Assembly: GCA_004151065.3 (NCBI GenBank)
Contig: NWUY0300002569.1
Coordinates: forward strand, 22,563 to 47,884
Direction of reading: 5' to 3'
Source of the DNA: Larix sibirica
Lineage: Eukaryota > Streptophyta > Pinopsida > Pinales > Pinaceae
Length of the DNA: 25,322 bases
Shown here: piece by piece, positions 8,149 to 18,426 of the stretch
Position numbering within the stretch: position 1 is the stretch's first letter
Layout: each line of letters begins with the position of its first letter
The notes under the pieces: model-generated
Seen by the model: only the letters and a program-made list of their open reading frames with translations
Database searches by the model: none
What the model was told of the DNA's origin: nothing
Translations under genes and position numbers: made by a program

Positions 8149-9359
8149 AATGGAGTTGCTCGAGCCTTTATATAGGCTTCTTCACAAGTAATACCATGGG
8201 CCTGAAAACCATGAATTGTAGACATCCATTTGACTCTTTAACTGAGTCAAGTTAACCTAACAATCCATTATTTTGGTAATTTTTGCCTTGTTGATTTTGG
8301 TCGGAGGCTTGGGTGTGATGGACATTCATTTTATTTCATGCATTAAGCTATTAGTCAGAGGTGTTGTGGGTTTCCTCTTCATAGACAACACACCATCTAT
8401 TCTTGTTATTCTTCAAGCTATGTTGACAATCACAAGATACATGGTTGGTTCTACATTCACAAATTTCATAGTAATTCTTTGCATGTAGTAGTTTGGTATC
8501 CTGGTGTTGAGAGATCGACTTCCTACAATAGTCCTTAGTGTGACCTTCATTTAAACAATTTGTACACCATAACTCAAAAAGTTGTATAGTCAGGTCTTTG
8601 AGAGATCTTTGTATCATTTATATTCTTTCTTCTAGTATTTTTTTGGTTCCCGGTGGGACCCATTCATCATCAATTTCAATAAGTTGAGCTATTATCAAGG
8701 CTTCTTCATAAGTTTTAGTCTCATGCATTCTGAGAGGGGATCTAATTCTGAGGAGTAGTCCTATAACAAACCACTAGATTAGTGATTGGTCATCTATTCA
8801 TATGGTATTTGGCTAAGAACATCTTTAAATATTTTATCATAATCACGTATAGATTCCCTTGGTAATTTTTAATTTATTTTAGCTTTTATGTTGCTATATG
8901 TTTGTTGTCTTGTGTCTTAAAGAATGTAAAGAAGTTTTGCTTGATTTCATTATTCGTCCTGTTGTGGTTTTCTGTATAATTTATGAACCATGCAGTGGAT
9001 TATTTTCTCATATCTCCAGTAAATTGTGCCACTTTATTTTCTTCATTGATGATGTCAATCACATCCCAAATCCTTTCACACAAAAAGCAATGTCGTTTGG
9101 GATCTACATCCCCTTCGTAGATGGGTATCTATGTAGTTTGTTTGATCGCCATTGTATATGCGACTGGTATAATTTGTCTTGAAGTTTGAACTTCCACTTC
9201 TTTGTACCTAATGACTTTCAATGGTCATGACATTTCCACTTTGTCTCTCGTCGATTGAGGTGTTTCTTCTTCTTCATTGATTAACATCGATGGGGGAGGC
9301 GCTTCCATGAGGTCTGAGAACTTGATGAGGATATAGATGTTCCTTCATCTAGGATAATG
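8149..9359 (-). pseudogene. Ty3-type gag (capsid and zinc-knuckle part) of element C, inverted
   Basis: Minus strand, from high to low coordinate: a proline-rich acidic start (EAPPPSMLINEEEETPQS), then IPIYEGDVDPKRHCFLCERI, VAQFTGDMRK, STAWFINYTENHN, and after frame changes RIRSPLRMHETKTYEEAL. It ends with a perfect CCHC zinc knuckle, CTNCLNEGHTKDYC (8525-8566), and a second cysteine/histidine cluster CVVYEEETHNTSD. Gag forms the particle; the knuckle binds the genomic RNA. The layout (D...H...F......D, W....Y..., R..P......T.EEA, knuckle) is that of retrotransposon gag. It lies opposite in strand to the LTR and pol of the same element and is continuous with the inverted arm 9360-9633, so the gag block has been turned round. 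Stops and frameshifts make it inactive. Confidence 0.75.
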
Positions 9360-9633
9360 GAAACCCAATTTCCATCCTCAAGTCTCTAAATCATCATCCG
9401 AATAACTCATCTTGTTTCATCTAGTTGATTCCATACTGATTCTTAGCCAAGTTCAATACGCAAGTCATTGGCTAGTATTTCTCTGGTGGTGGGACTTAGA
9501 GGGGATTGTAATAGTGTTTTAAGAGTTGTAGCCTCCTATTTGTCAGTTTTAAGATTTGTATCCTCCTTTGTATCTCATTTACTAGTATTGGATAGGTCGA
9601 GGTCACTCCTTCTTCTTCCTATGGCTGACCAAA
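9360..9633 (-). repeat. Inverted-repeat arm 2 (274 bp), gag sequence in reverse orientation
   Basis: Partner of arm 1 (7732-8005), equal in length and opposite in direction. On the minus strand it leads straight into the gag at 9359 and below, so the natural continuation of this gag segment is preserved here, while in arm 1 it is replaced by pol sequence. Confidence 0.9.
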
Positions 9634-10544
9634 ATATTCTAGGTAAGAGCTTTAGATGGAAAAAATACCACCCGATGGTCCCAAGGCATGCCAAGATAGT
9701 TCGACTAGTAAAGACAACAATCGATGTAGACAACAGCAACAAGAATGAATTTCTCCAAGCTTATGCTGAATTTAAGGAGGGTGAAAGGAAAATAGATGAA
9801 TCCAAAGCATCAATATGGATGGATGGAAACATAATAGTAAAGGAATTTGACACCTCTAATGATGATTGACCAAAAATGGCTAGAATGGGATATTACTAGT
9901 AGGAACAACAAACAATTGAAATAACCAACCTATTCAAGGAGTATCCAGAATTTTTTGCTAGGGATTACAAGGACTTAGAAGGATTAGTACAAGGAATGGA
10001 TGAGATGAAAATTTACCTCATACTCTATTCAAATCCAGTGAAGAAACACTTATATAAATTGCTCATTTAATATAAGGAAATTGTAAAGAAGGAAATCGAC
10101 AATATGCTAGCAACAAGCATTATCTACCCAGTCGATTAATCAGAATGGTACAATCCTGTGGTTTTTCAACCCAAGAAACCTGACCCAAAGAGACTATTGA
10201 TTTGTGTTGATTTCAGATGGTTAAATAAAGTGACACTTACATACCCATTCACCACCCCATTTGTAGACGAAATTAGAAATGAAGACACCAGCCACAATTG
10301 TTATTCCTTTATATATGGATTTTCATGATACAATTAGGTTGTTATCCCAAAGAAGGTCAAACAAAGCCAACTTTTGTCATAATTTGGAGCATTTTCTTAC
10401 AAAGTTATGCCCTTTGAGTTTAAAAATGCACCCGTTGTGTTCTCTAGAGTCATAGTAAAAGCATTTCAATAATATATGTACAAGACTATGGCAGTATATT
10501 TCCACTATTGGACAATTTATAGTCTCTTAAAATATCATGTACAA
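9634..10544 (+). pseudogene. Pol fragment of element C: linker and Ty3-type reverse transcriptase, cut at 10544
   Basis: The plus strand starts in a linker (KSFRWKKYHPMVPRHAK, then FKEGERKIDESK) and passes into pre-RT LFKEYPEFFARDYKDLEGLV and the RT itself: YKEIVKKEIDNML, IIYPVD.SEWYNPVVF, ICVDFRWLNKVTLTYP, CYSFIYGFS, then after a frameshift FSYKVMPFEFKNAPVVFSRV and TMAVYFHYWTIYSLLKYHV. The order of motifs is that of a plant Ty3 RT. Both catalytic boxes are lost: the TDGFS box reads IYGFS and the F-D-D box reads YFHYW. The protein stops abruptly after YHVQ where element D begins. Bases 9750-9896 are the source of the 147-bp direct repeat. Confidence 0.8.
9750..9896 (+). repeat. Direct repeat of a pol linker segment (copy 2, in natural context)
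   Basis: Matches 8002-8148 with five differences in 147 bases. Here it continues smoothly into pol, so this copy is the original position. Confidence 0.9.
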
Positions 10545-11722
10545 TGTCACATACCCAGTGACCACACCATGCCTTCAGGGCCATGGGGTACTCAAACAAC
10601 TTATCCAATTCACCATAAATAGTCAAATTCATTTTCTTTTCCATTAATTTAATTATCAATTTCTAGCGTAAATTAAATGTGTGGTCACCCAATTTAACAT
10701 ATGCATACATAATAAAACATTACAAACAAATTCTAACATGAATGCATTCATACAATGCCAAGAAATCCATGAAATTATATATTCACTTAACAATAAATTA
10801 AACAATATAAAAATATAGATATATACATGGAATTCATACATAGTTAGAAACTTATCTTAGAATGTCCTCCAACTGACTGCAGACTAAGGATGTTCCTCTC
10901 ATCCATAAGCACTCTGTTATACCAGTTCTATCTATAACAGGGGCCACCCCCAGCTAGAGATATCAATCGACAAGGAGGAAATTTAAACTCAATGTCTCAA
11001 CAAAAACACTAGTGCCAAACCCCTCCACAACTATCCCAATCTGCTAGAACTCCTCCCCCATTAGCCTACACAACCCAAAGAATGAGATCCCCTTCTATGA
11101 GTTAATAGGCCCTTGGGCAATTTCCCCAATTCCATTCCAAGGCTCTACCACATGTAGGCCATGGAATCTCCATGCTGGGACTCCGGTGAACCCAGCTGTA
11201 GGACAAGTTCTCTCACAAGGTAACTCAATTTTATGGCACCAATAACCCAGGGTAAAAGCATATATAGTTTTATAATTTACATTTTTCTCAGGTACAACTC
11301 TCATCTCTGGTATAGGATGATGGCTCCATGATGGAAGAATAATTCTTGAATGAACTACTTCTAAATGATTTGTATGCTCGTTGAGAACTAGCCAAGTGGC
11401 ATGCATGGGAAGTTCACTTATCCCCTCCTAATCCCAAGCTTATGATAATTAACTCAAAGCTATGGGTAATGCACTTTAATAAAGAGGGTTTATAAAACTT
11501 AGGATAAAATAATAATAAGGATAATGACTTAAGCTTATAAGTCATTAGGGCCATCTCCCCTTTAACCCCCTTCTCACTTTCCCCTCTTGTGGAATCATAG
11601 CCCCCCATCTCATCTTCGTACTTTTTAGTCTGCAGTAGTCATGGTTCTTATATTATACATAAAATGTACATAATTACATCATATTGGTCATACTATACCA
11701 TCCATGTACAGCTTCTAGACAT

Positions 11723-11754
<32 letters not shown>

Positions 11755-11806
11755 ACTCATATTCATCATCATCCATCATCATCATGAAGATGATGATGAN
11801 AGTCAT

Positions 11807-11838
<32 letters not shown>

Positions 11839-12279
11839 ATATATATATATATCATTACATACTAGGGACAAAAATGGGGTGTTGCATGCCCCCACCCTTA
11901 ATTTATGCATTGTCCTCGATGCATATCAAAACTATGTACATATGCAAAATTTTGTTTTTTGGTATATGAAACTTAATTTTTTCATGAATTAATTGTTTTA
12001 ATTTTAGTCGATTTCTTTATACATTTATAGCCATTTGTCTCATAGTTTGTATTTTCTTGGATACAGGTGATCAAAGGAGCTCCTGGACAAGAGGATTTAA
12101 GAAAAATGATCTTCACCAAACATTGGATTCCAAGTTGGTTCTTTATCTTTCTTGTTCATCTATTTATTAGTTATGAATGTAATATTGACCGTCCTTTTTG
12201 GAATCGAAAGTTATCTTTAAATCCATCTTTTCTGTCATGGTTCTAACCCAAGACCATTAGGGGATTTTTACCTGCAACA
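10545..12279 (+). repeat. Candidate 5' LTR of element D, inserted in the RT of element C
   Basis: The RT frame of element C ends at 10544 and is followed by TGTCACATACCCAGTGACC, a typical LTR start. At 12274-12279 the sequence ends TGCAACA and is followed by a primer-binding-like TTGGTGACTCC. Between them lie about 1.7 kb without any coding signal, which fits a long LTR. It includes GGGACTCCGGTGAACCCA and GTTGCATGCCCCCACCC, phrases that feel familiar from plant Ty3 LTRs, though I cannot check them. The five bases before it, TACAA (10540-10544), are the predicted target-site duplication. The minus-strand frames at 10656-10841, 11095-11406 and 11414-11608 have no recognisable motif and I regard them as chance. 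Confidence 0.5.
11724..11852. repeat. Compound microsatellite (TCA)n, hairpin and (AT)n with one ambiguous base
   Basis: TCA repeats run from about 11724 to 11754, again around 11764-11785 and at 11808-11837, followed by AT repeats to 11852. Between the TCA blocks a perfect inverted repeat TCATCATCAT-GAAG-ATGATGATGA occurs just before the n at 11800. Open frames here (serine or isoleucine runs at 11664-11992) are artefacts of the repeat. It lies inside the candidate LTR of element D. Confidence 0.9.
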
Positions 12280-12282
12280 AAA

Positions 12283-12301
12283 TTGGTGACTCCATTTGGG
12301 A
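12283..12301 (+). other. Primer-binding site of element D (not of the Met tRNA type)
   Basis: TTGGTGACTCCATTTGGGA begins three bases after the CA end of the LTR. The form TGG(T/C)GACTCC...GGGA is used by some plant Ty3 elements and would pair with the 3' end of a tRNA other than initiator Met; I cannot name the tRNA with certainty. Confidence 0.5.
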
Positions 12302-13721
12302 TGTCTCCTTTTGGGTGATTTTAGGGTGCTTGTTTTGTTGTTTTTAATTTTTCTTTTGATTTTTTTTCCTTGTTAGACTATTGCAATTTTTGTTACAAAG
12401 ACCTAGTTTTTATTTTAAAACCCTAAAAAGCAATCTAGATAAGTTTTCTTGAGACCTAGAAATTTATTTTCTTCTCTTTTCAACACAGAGATGCAGGCTA
12501 CAGTGTACAAAGGAACATACAGACATATCCTATAGTGTATACAGTCGCATCTTCTCCTGTAGATGCTTTTCTGTGCATTTTGGACATTTTTTCCTGTACC
12601 AATTGGGTTTTGAGGTATTTTTAGACCTAGTAGTCTTTGGTTAAGTTTTGATCAATCTAAGGAAGTAAATTTGCAGGTGAAAAGAAAAAGAAAAAAAAAG
12701 GATCCTTAGTTTGTTGTATGATTTCAATCTTTATTAGGGTTTGTTAATAAGTTCAAATACAATTTATTTTTTAAAAGCTAGTTATGCTTGTTTAGAGTGT
12801 TTTGGTGCTTGGCTACACAATCAGAATTTTCTAATCAAGAATTGGACTTGCTTCCCTATCTTTGATTCCATTTTTTAAATAAAATGAAAAGAAAAAGTGT
12901 TTTGTTTTCTTTAAGGTTGTCTTTGATCTTCTGTCTGTGCAAGAAGAAAAAGAGCTTGTTCTTTGGAAAATGTTTTTCTATTAGTTTATGTTTTATGCAT
13001 TCTAGTGAATTAGAAAACCAAAAATGTTTTATGTTTTTCTATTAGTTTATGTTTTTGTGTACATGCTTCTTTCTTTTTCATTGTTTACAAAATTTAGTTG
13101 CTTTAGTTAGGTATTTAAAGTAGTAGTTTCCAGTTTTGTAAGAGAGAGCATAGGTTGTATATATCTGTTTGAAATTTAATAATTGAAAAAGAAAAAGTTA
13201 AAATACAAAAATTGAAAAAGCTTGCACTCGTAAGTGTTTATAATGCTAAATTCTCAGTTAAGAATCAACTTCATTTTTTTAAGCAATAGTATTCTTATAG
13301 TGTTTTTTCTTTTCTACAAGATTCACATAACATCGCTAAGTTTCACTTCCATTCCTCTTGAGTAACAACAACCCTTAAAAACGAATGCTTAATTTAAAAT
13401 TTATTAGACTTTGATTTCTAGGGTTCACAAACTAGTCTAGGCTAGGGCCTTGGATTAGGATTGGAGATTAAGCTCTCTGAGGCCATTAGAATTGAACATA
13501 GGAGTCTGTCCAAGGAGTGAGAAAATCCAATTTTAGTATAGGTATGGCTAGGAAACTCCTCTCAAATAGGAGCTAAATATGAGGTCGAGTTGTGGAGATT
13601 ACCCCTCCAATACTTGTCCAAGCGTCTATGGATTATTGTGTATACGAAGGTTCCTTAAGTACCATATTTGGCTCTCTGTGGTGTCAATGCTTTTGGATCT
13701 TTGAGCTTATATACCCTATCC
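12302..13721 (+). other. Untranslated leader of element D, interrupted by element E at 13722
   Basis: About 1.4 kb of T-rich sequence with no long frame, lying between the primer-binding site and the LTR of element E. Long leaders before gag are common in large plant Ty3 elements. It contains a 24-bp perfect direct repeat, TGTTTTTCTATTAGTTTATG plus TTTT, at 12971-12994 and 13032-13055. The stretch 13500-13720 (for example GAGATTACCCCTCCAATACT and ATGCTTTTGGATCTTTGAGC) looks better preserved than the rest. No gag start is seen before the interruption. The last five bases, TATCC (13717-13721), are the predicted target-site duplication of element E. Confidence 0.45.
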
Positions 13722-14191
13722 TGTTGGCGCACACGAAGACCCAAGATTCAACATAAATCACACCAACAAAACCTGAGATACTAACCCTTTTGGAATCACC
13801 TGCTAACAGATGATGTCTCACCCGAGGTATCAGAGGATATTGTAGGAACCAAGTTTCGACATTGTTGAAGGGATGTGAATCATACATTCGACATATCCAT
13901 TATTCATTAAATTAATGCACAACATATCATTATTCCACATTAACAGTAGTAACAACAACATGGAAACTCAATTATGTGCAACAAAAACAAACATTCATCA
14001 CATTGAACATAAACATAGAGTACTACAACCAGAGTTTCTCAATTAACATTGGAACAATTCTACATAGCTTGCGTAGAGCGCACCAATACTCAGTATTCAA
14101 CTACCAGCATTACAAAAAAATGGCTACTGTCAGTTCTTTAGGCATATAGATTCACTCTCTCCAGACATACTCTACCCTCAGATCTCTTACA

Positions 14192-14199
14192 TATTTATA
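14192..14199 (-). promoter_or_regulatory. TATA box in the LTR of element E
   Basis: On the minus strand the sequence GATGTATAAATATG contains TATAAATA, about 190 bp from the LTR start, the usual place for the element's promoter. Confidence 0.6.
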
Positions 14200-14307
14200 C
14201 ATCAAGATATGGGTGGAGCCCGTTACAAAGTGGACAATCCTAACTAATTTCTAACTAACTTCTGCCTTCAGCCCGATTTTGGCTCGATTACTGAACTGTC
14301 ACATGGT

Positions 14308-14347
14308 CCATCTTCAGCACGTGACTTCCATCTTCAGCACGCGACTT
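14308..14347 (-). promoter_or_regulatory. Tandem 20-bp duplication carrying a G-box (CACGTG) in U3 of element E
   Basis: The unit CCATCTTCAGCACGTGACTT (14308-14327) is followed by CCATCTTCAGCACGCGACTT (14328-14347), with one difference. The first copy holds the palindrome CACGTG (14318-14323), the core bound by plant bZIP and bHLH factors; in the second it reads CACGCG. The repeats lie about 110 to 150 bp upstream of the TATA box, where LTR enhancers are found. Confidence 0.55.
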
Positions 14348-14387
14348 CCCAAATAGGTCCAAAACCCGCTCCAACCGGACCCCAACA

Positions 14388-15039
14388 CTCACTCGTTGCT
14401 CATCCCGAGCAACTTCAGCTACTTCGTGGATTCTTTTGGGAAGAATTATTTAGTTCAATAGAATGTATACTAATGCATAACACATTTAAAACCAAATTTT
14501 TTACAGTTTGGGAGCTGTGTTCTGAACCTCATCCTGAGCAGAGTTCCAAACATCATGTTCCAAACATCACTCAACTTGTAAATATTTTCATCCCACCTCT
14601 GAGCCACTCTTAAAAATCCTGGATCTTGGCCTTCACATTGCCAATGGGGTCTGAGCTCTCAACCTTCAGTACTTCCTTCTTTCCAACCAAGTGGTCAGTA
14701 TTCTTATGGTTGCTCCAGCTGCTCCTCCCTGAAGTAATGCTTATTGCTCGTTAGGATTTTCTCTATATTGTCACTCATGTTTTCAGCAAGGTGATGAATT
14801 TTTGCAACATACATGCTTCAAATCTTGTCTTATTGTGATTCTACTTCCTATATTGCCTTCATATTTTTGCTTCTCAGCACCTCTGCTTCGCTTCTAGACT
14901 CCACATTCTTATGCTCACACTTGCAGTCCTAACTCTTCAAAATTAAACAAAAAGAAACTTAATTGTTTTGGTCTACCTTTCGCTGACCCTATATAGTCGA
15001 TTCTCGCATCCTACCCCTTACCTCGAAATTATTGCCTTA
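14388..15039 (-). other. Stretch between the 3' ORF and 3' LTR of element E
   Basis: The minus strand carries only broken frames. One of them, ALLQGGAAGATIRILTTWLE near 14700, may be a frameshifted continuation of the 3' ORF. No other motif is visible. Confidence 0.4.
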
Positions 15040-17975
15040 TGCCATCAATCCATACTTCGGAGTCAGATGTTGATTGTTGTCCTTTCAAAATTTTGGTCAT
15101 CGATTTCCTTCATGATATCCACATGTGCTTTCTGACACACATGACTTCACAAATTATTTTCACCGCCTCCACTGTCTTTGTCATCTTTTGAAGTGTTTCC
15201 TTTGATTTCACGACTTGTTCTTTTTCTTGATTTTCTTGTTGTATGATGCCTTCCATTATTTGTGCATCGAGTGGCATTTCAAGTTGCTTCTTTGTTTCAA
15301 TGATCGTCTACTTGATTACTTCCTGGACTGCAGCGAGATCCTGTATGACTTTGTATACTTCCTCCTGTAGTACCTCATTCTTCTACATGATGTTCTACTG
15401 CTCGACCCGAGATGAGGCTAATCTCCTGTAGTTCTTTTCTATATTCACCTAGTGATTTTACCTTCTCAACTACTTGAAAAGTGTTCATTTATTCCTTCGT
15501 CTTTTGTTCCTTTTCTTGCGCTTCTCACAGCTTTTGCATGATTGTTTATAGCTTAGTGTCCTCCATCAGCTATGTCCAGACCTGTGTGCTTTCCTCACAT
15601 AAGTTCACACATTTCTCCTTCAAGGTCTTAATATTTTCCATTGCGGCAGTCGCACTAGCTTTTTGTTCTCTTTCTTCTCTTTTCTCTAGAAGTGTGCTTG
15701 GAGTTACCTTTGCTTCTAGGTCCACAACCTTTGCTTGGAACCCTTTAATTACTTTCCCAATATTCATAAATTTTTCCTCAACTAGGATATCCACCTTCAT
15801 TTGGTCTTCCGAAATTTTATTATATAACATCTCCAATGCTTGTTGCAACTTCTCATTTTCCTGGACCACCTCTTATTTTCTCTTCTCTGCTTATTCTTTC
15901 TCTTTCTGTGCTTCTTGCTGCTCTCTGTGCAGCCTGACATTCTCTTACTGCAATACCATTTTTTCCATTATCCCATTGACCTGCACAACTAGCATCACAA
16001 TTGTGCGCAAATTAATTGCCTTTGCTACTCCTATTTGCAATATATAAAGCTCTTCGTCTAGAATCTCCAACAATATTAAACTAGCAGAAATTACCGTTGT
16101 TGCGCTTTCTTATAGTTCCTGTGAAGGGAACTCAATGGATCCCGCTACTATCTTCACAATGCTTTCCACTGGTGTTGGAAATAATGGCCGAGGAACCATT
16201 TCTCTTGGTTCTGAACTCCTTGCACGCTCTTCTTCAGATCTCATGGTTGTGATTTTCGCTACCTCTACCGTATGTCGCAGTGCAGTGAACTGCTCTTGCA
16301 TGCTCATTCTGGTCTCTTCTTGCTTCTTCACTACTTCATCCCATGTTTCTTATGCTTCTTCTCTTACTCGTTCTCATATTCTAACTAGAACATCTTCTAT
16401 CAATTAATGGACCAATGATTTTATTACATCCTTCCTCTTCTTTCTCTATGTAGAAGCACTTACCTTTTTCTACTCCTTTCACTTTTCTCCAACCTCTGGT
16501 GGTGCCTCTTGTGCATCATTGTCTGCACCATCTTCTTGTTCAAGTTCATTATCTTGTTGGTCATCTTATCTGCTGCCTTATTCTCCATTCAGATCTTCTT
16601 CCATATTGCCATTATGCACTTCATCTTCCTTTTTATGTTCTTTTTTTGTTGATGGGACTCTCCACCCCTCCTCCCAATCATTCACAATTAGGATGATAGC
16701 CTCCCCTGTTAATTTGTATAATGTGGGAAACCATCTCTTTTCTAGATCTCGGCTTGCCTAAATATACATGTGATTTATTTTAGCTCTGAAATGTGCAATT
16801 ATTCTGTACATGTCCACCACCTATGGCTTGATGCACAACGTTGTGTTGATAATGTATCAAATAGCGTCACTATATACATAAAATTTTATATCGTTGTCAA
16901 TCTGCCTCCTCTTACACCTTGTAAACCATAAGTTAGCGTACTTGGTTGCCAAACATGGCTTACCCGTAGCATTCGAAAATTGTGAGTCCTTTGGCTCCCT
17001 CCATGATACTAAGGCAATCATTATCAATAACCATGCATAATGGAACGGTTGCCCCTTCTATTGTGCTTCTATACAATCCTCCAGAAATTCATTCACCAAA
17101 AATGTTGCCTAGTTTAATTATACGCCTTCTGCACACTTCTCTGCTACTGCTATGATTCCTACTATGACCTCGTCCTTCCGACACTTCCTGAATAGTTTGC
17201 AAGCTAACACTTGTGTCACAAACCTCACTGCATCATCGTTGATACTTGGCACATCTAACCCTCACAGGTCACTATGCGTACCATACTTCTGCTTCAACCT
17301 TTCAGCTAGCTCCTTCTCCTACTTCTTGTTTTTAAAAAGTAGTGTGGGATCCTCCCCTGATTTTAGTAGCACTTTTATCTCTACAATTAACTTATTTTCA
17401 ATAGACACCACCTTGTCCAGCCATAGAAATCCGCCATAAACATAGCTCAGCAATAGCTGCACACAGTTTTTTACTTTTGGTGTTCTGCCAAAGTGTGGGA
17501 TCTCTAGCAAATTCAATATGCTTGCTCGTTGTAATTCGGTCATCCATTGTTTTAGCTCCAGTGTAATTATCATTGATCCTGGGATAGTTTTCCACTCCAT
17601 ATAATTGTCCTCTATCAGCTCTGGGAATTACTCGGTGAGAGTAATGTCGTGATGTGCATAATTTAATTTATTTATGGCTCCTAATAGAGTTCCCCAAATC
17701 GGTACACACTCTGAAATCTATGGTGTGTTTATGGGGTATTGTGCCTGCTTTTGCAAATTTACTAGTTTTGCATCCATCTTCATTGGTGGTATATAATCCC
17801 TCTGATCACCTATGGGGGTCGATGTTCCTTTACATGTTCTTGAACTTGACGCTGATGGTCCGGCAGCTGACCCTGATGCTCTTGTTTTTGGTACCTCCTC
17901 CTCTATCACCACCGATGCATTCTTTGTATGTGGCTTCCTCTGCATTGGTGTTGGCACTAGTACTTTTGGTGCCAT
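15040..17975 (-). pseudogene. Additional 3' ORF of element E, long coiled-coil protein (function unknown)
   Basis: Starts at ATG 17975 (context AGGAAGATGGC, favourable), about 450 bp after the pol stop. The N terminus, MAPKVLVPTPMQRKPHTKN, is basic and followed by a Ser/Ala-rich linker. A globular part follows (for example WKTIPGSMIITLELKQWM, PTLLFKNKK, RFVTQVLACKLFRKCRKDE), then an acidic segment (DDQQDNELEQEDGADNDAQE), then long heptad-rich helices (TRMSMQEQFTALRHTVEVAK; ENEKLQQALEMLYNKISEDQ). The pieces at 17975, 17600, 16331 and 15869 are all in one frame, so some 800 codons are kept without net indel despite about two dozen stops; the frame changes only near 15400, after which QLEMPLDAQIMEGII and ETLQKMTKTVEAVKIICEV continue the coil. 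I know of extra ORFs between pol and the 3' LTR in some plant Ty3 lineages, but recognise no domain here. Plus-strand frames over this region are shadows. Confidence 0.65.
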
Positions 17976-18426
17976 CTTCCTACTTCTCCCTGGCTATACT
18001 CGACTCAGATCAACTCTACTCACTTTGCTTCCAACTATCTTAGCTCTAGTTGTTCTCAACTTGTGTTAGGAACCCATCATTCTACTCGTGCTTTTAAATC
18101 CTACTCTCAACTGTCTTATCAACCTTCATTCGCACTTTTGGATTCAATTATACCCTAGTTTCATGCATCATTTCCTAGTTCTCGTCTTAACTCGACTTGG
18201 GATTTAATCCTCCTTCTAATTTACGTCGTCGATTCCATGCATTTATTACGCCACGTCCCTCCACTTCGGCCATTACTGCCATCTTTAATGTGCACACTTG
18301 CGAAATATGCCTCCTTTTTCCTTGACTTCTTTCATATGCTATCCATCTTCATCACGCGTCTTCTCCTTGCGTGTTCCCTTTCCACCCTCCTCTCTCTCTT
18401 TCTCTCTCTCTCTCTCACACACATAA
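17976..18426 (-). other. Spacer between pol and the 3' ORF of element E
   Basis: No frame of note. A 35-bp pure CT tract (18387-18421, GA on the element's sense strand), followed by CA repeats, lies directly after the pol stop codon. A purine-rich sense tract could act as an internal polypurine primer, but simple microsatellite expansion explains it equally well. Confidence 0.5.

Larger units (their letters stand above)
13722..14387 (-). repeat. 3' LTR of Ty3-type element E
   Basis: On the minus strand this 666-bp block starts TGTTGGGGTCCGG and ends GCGCCAACA, so the ends form a TGTTGG/CCAACA inverted repeat as in LTRs. It contains a TATA box (14192-14199) with about 190 bp of U3 upstream and a long downstream part of some 470 bp. 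It follows the 3' ORF of the same strand. The sequence just upstream (minus-strand GATGAGCAACGAGTGAG) is only weakly purine-rich, so the polypurine tract is poor. The 5' LTR should lie to the right of the window and would test the ends directly. The minus-strand frame at 13684-13887 straddles the LTR edge and is not a gene. Confidence 0.7.

Noticed and set aside
8156-8178. TTGCTCGAGCCTTTATATAGG, a possible TATA-type promoter on either strand
   Set aside because: It sits at the rearranged junction in element C with no LTR ends or transcript unit around it.
9468-9869. Plus-strand frame of 133 codons beginning in arm 2
   Set aside because: It is a chance fusion of the antisense of the gag arm (9468-9633) with the real pol linker (from 9634); only the latter part is coding sequence.
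11095-11406. Minus-strand frame of 103 codons (MHATWLVLNEHTNHLEV...)
   Set aside because: No recognisable motif, and it lies inside what looks like the long LTR of element D; probably chance.
11664-11992. Two frames encoding serine or isoleucine/histidine runs
   Set aside because: Products of the TCA microsatellite read in two frames.
15481-16047. Plus-strand frame of 188 codons, Ser/Phe/Cys-rich
   Set aside because: Antisense to the coiled-coil 3' ORF of element E; its composition is what the complement of Glu/Lys-rich codons gives, and it has no motif.
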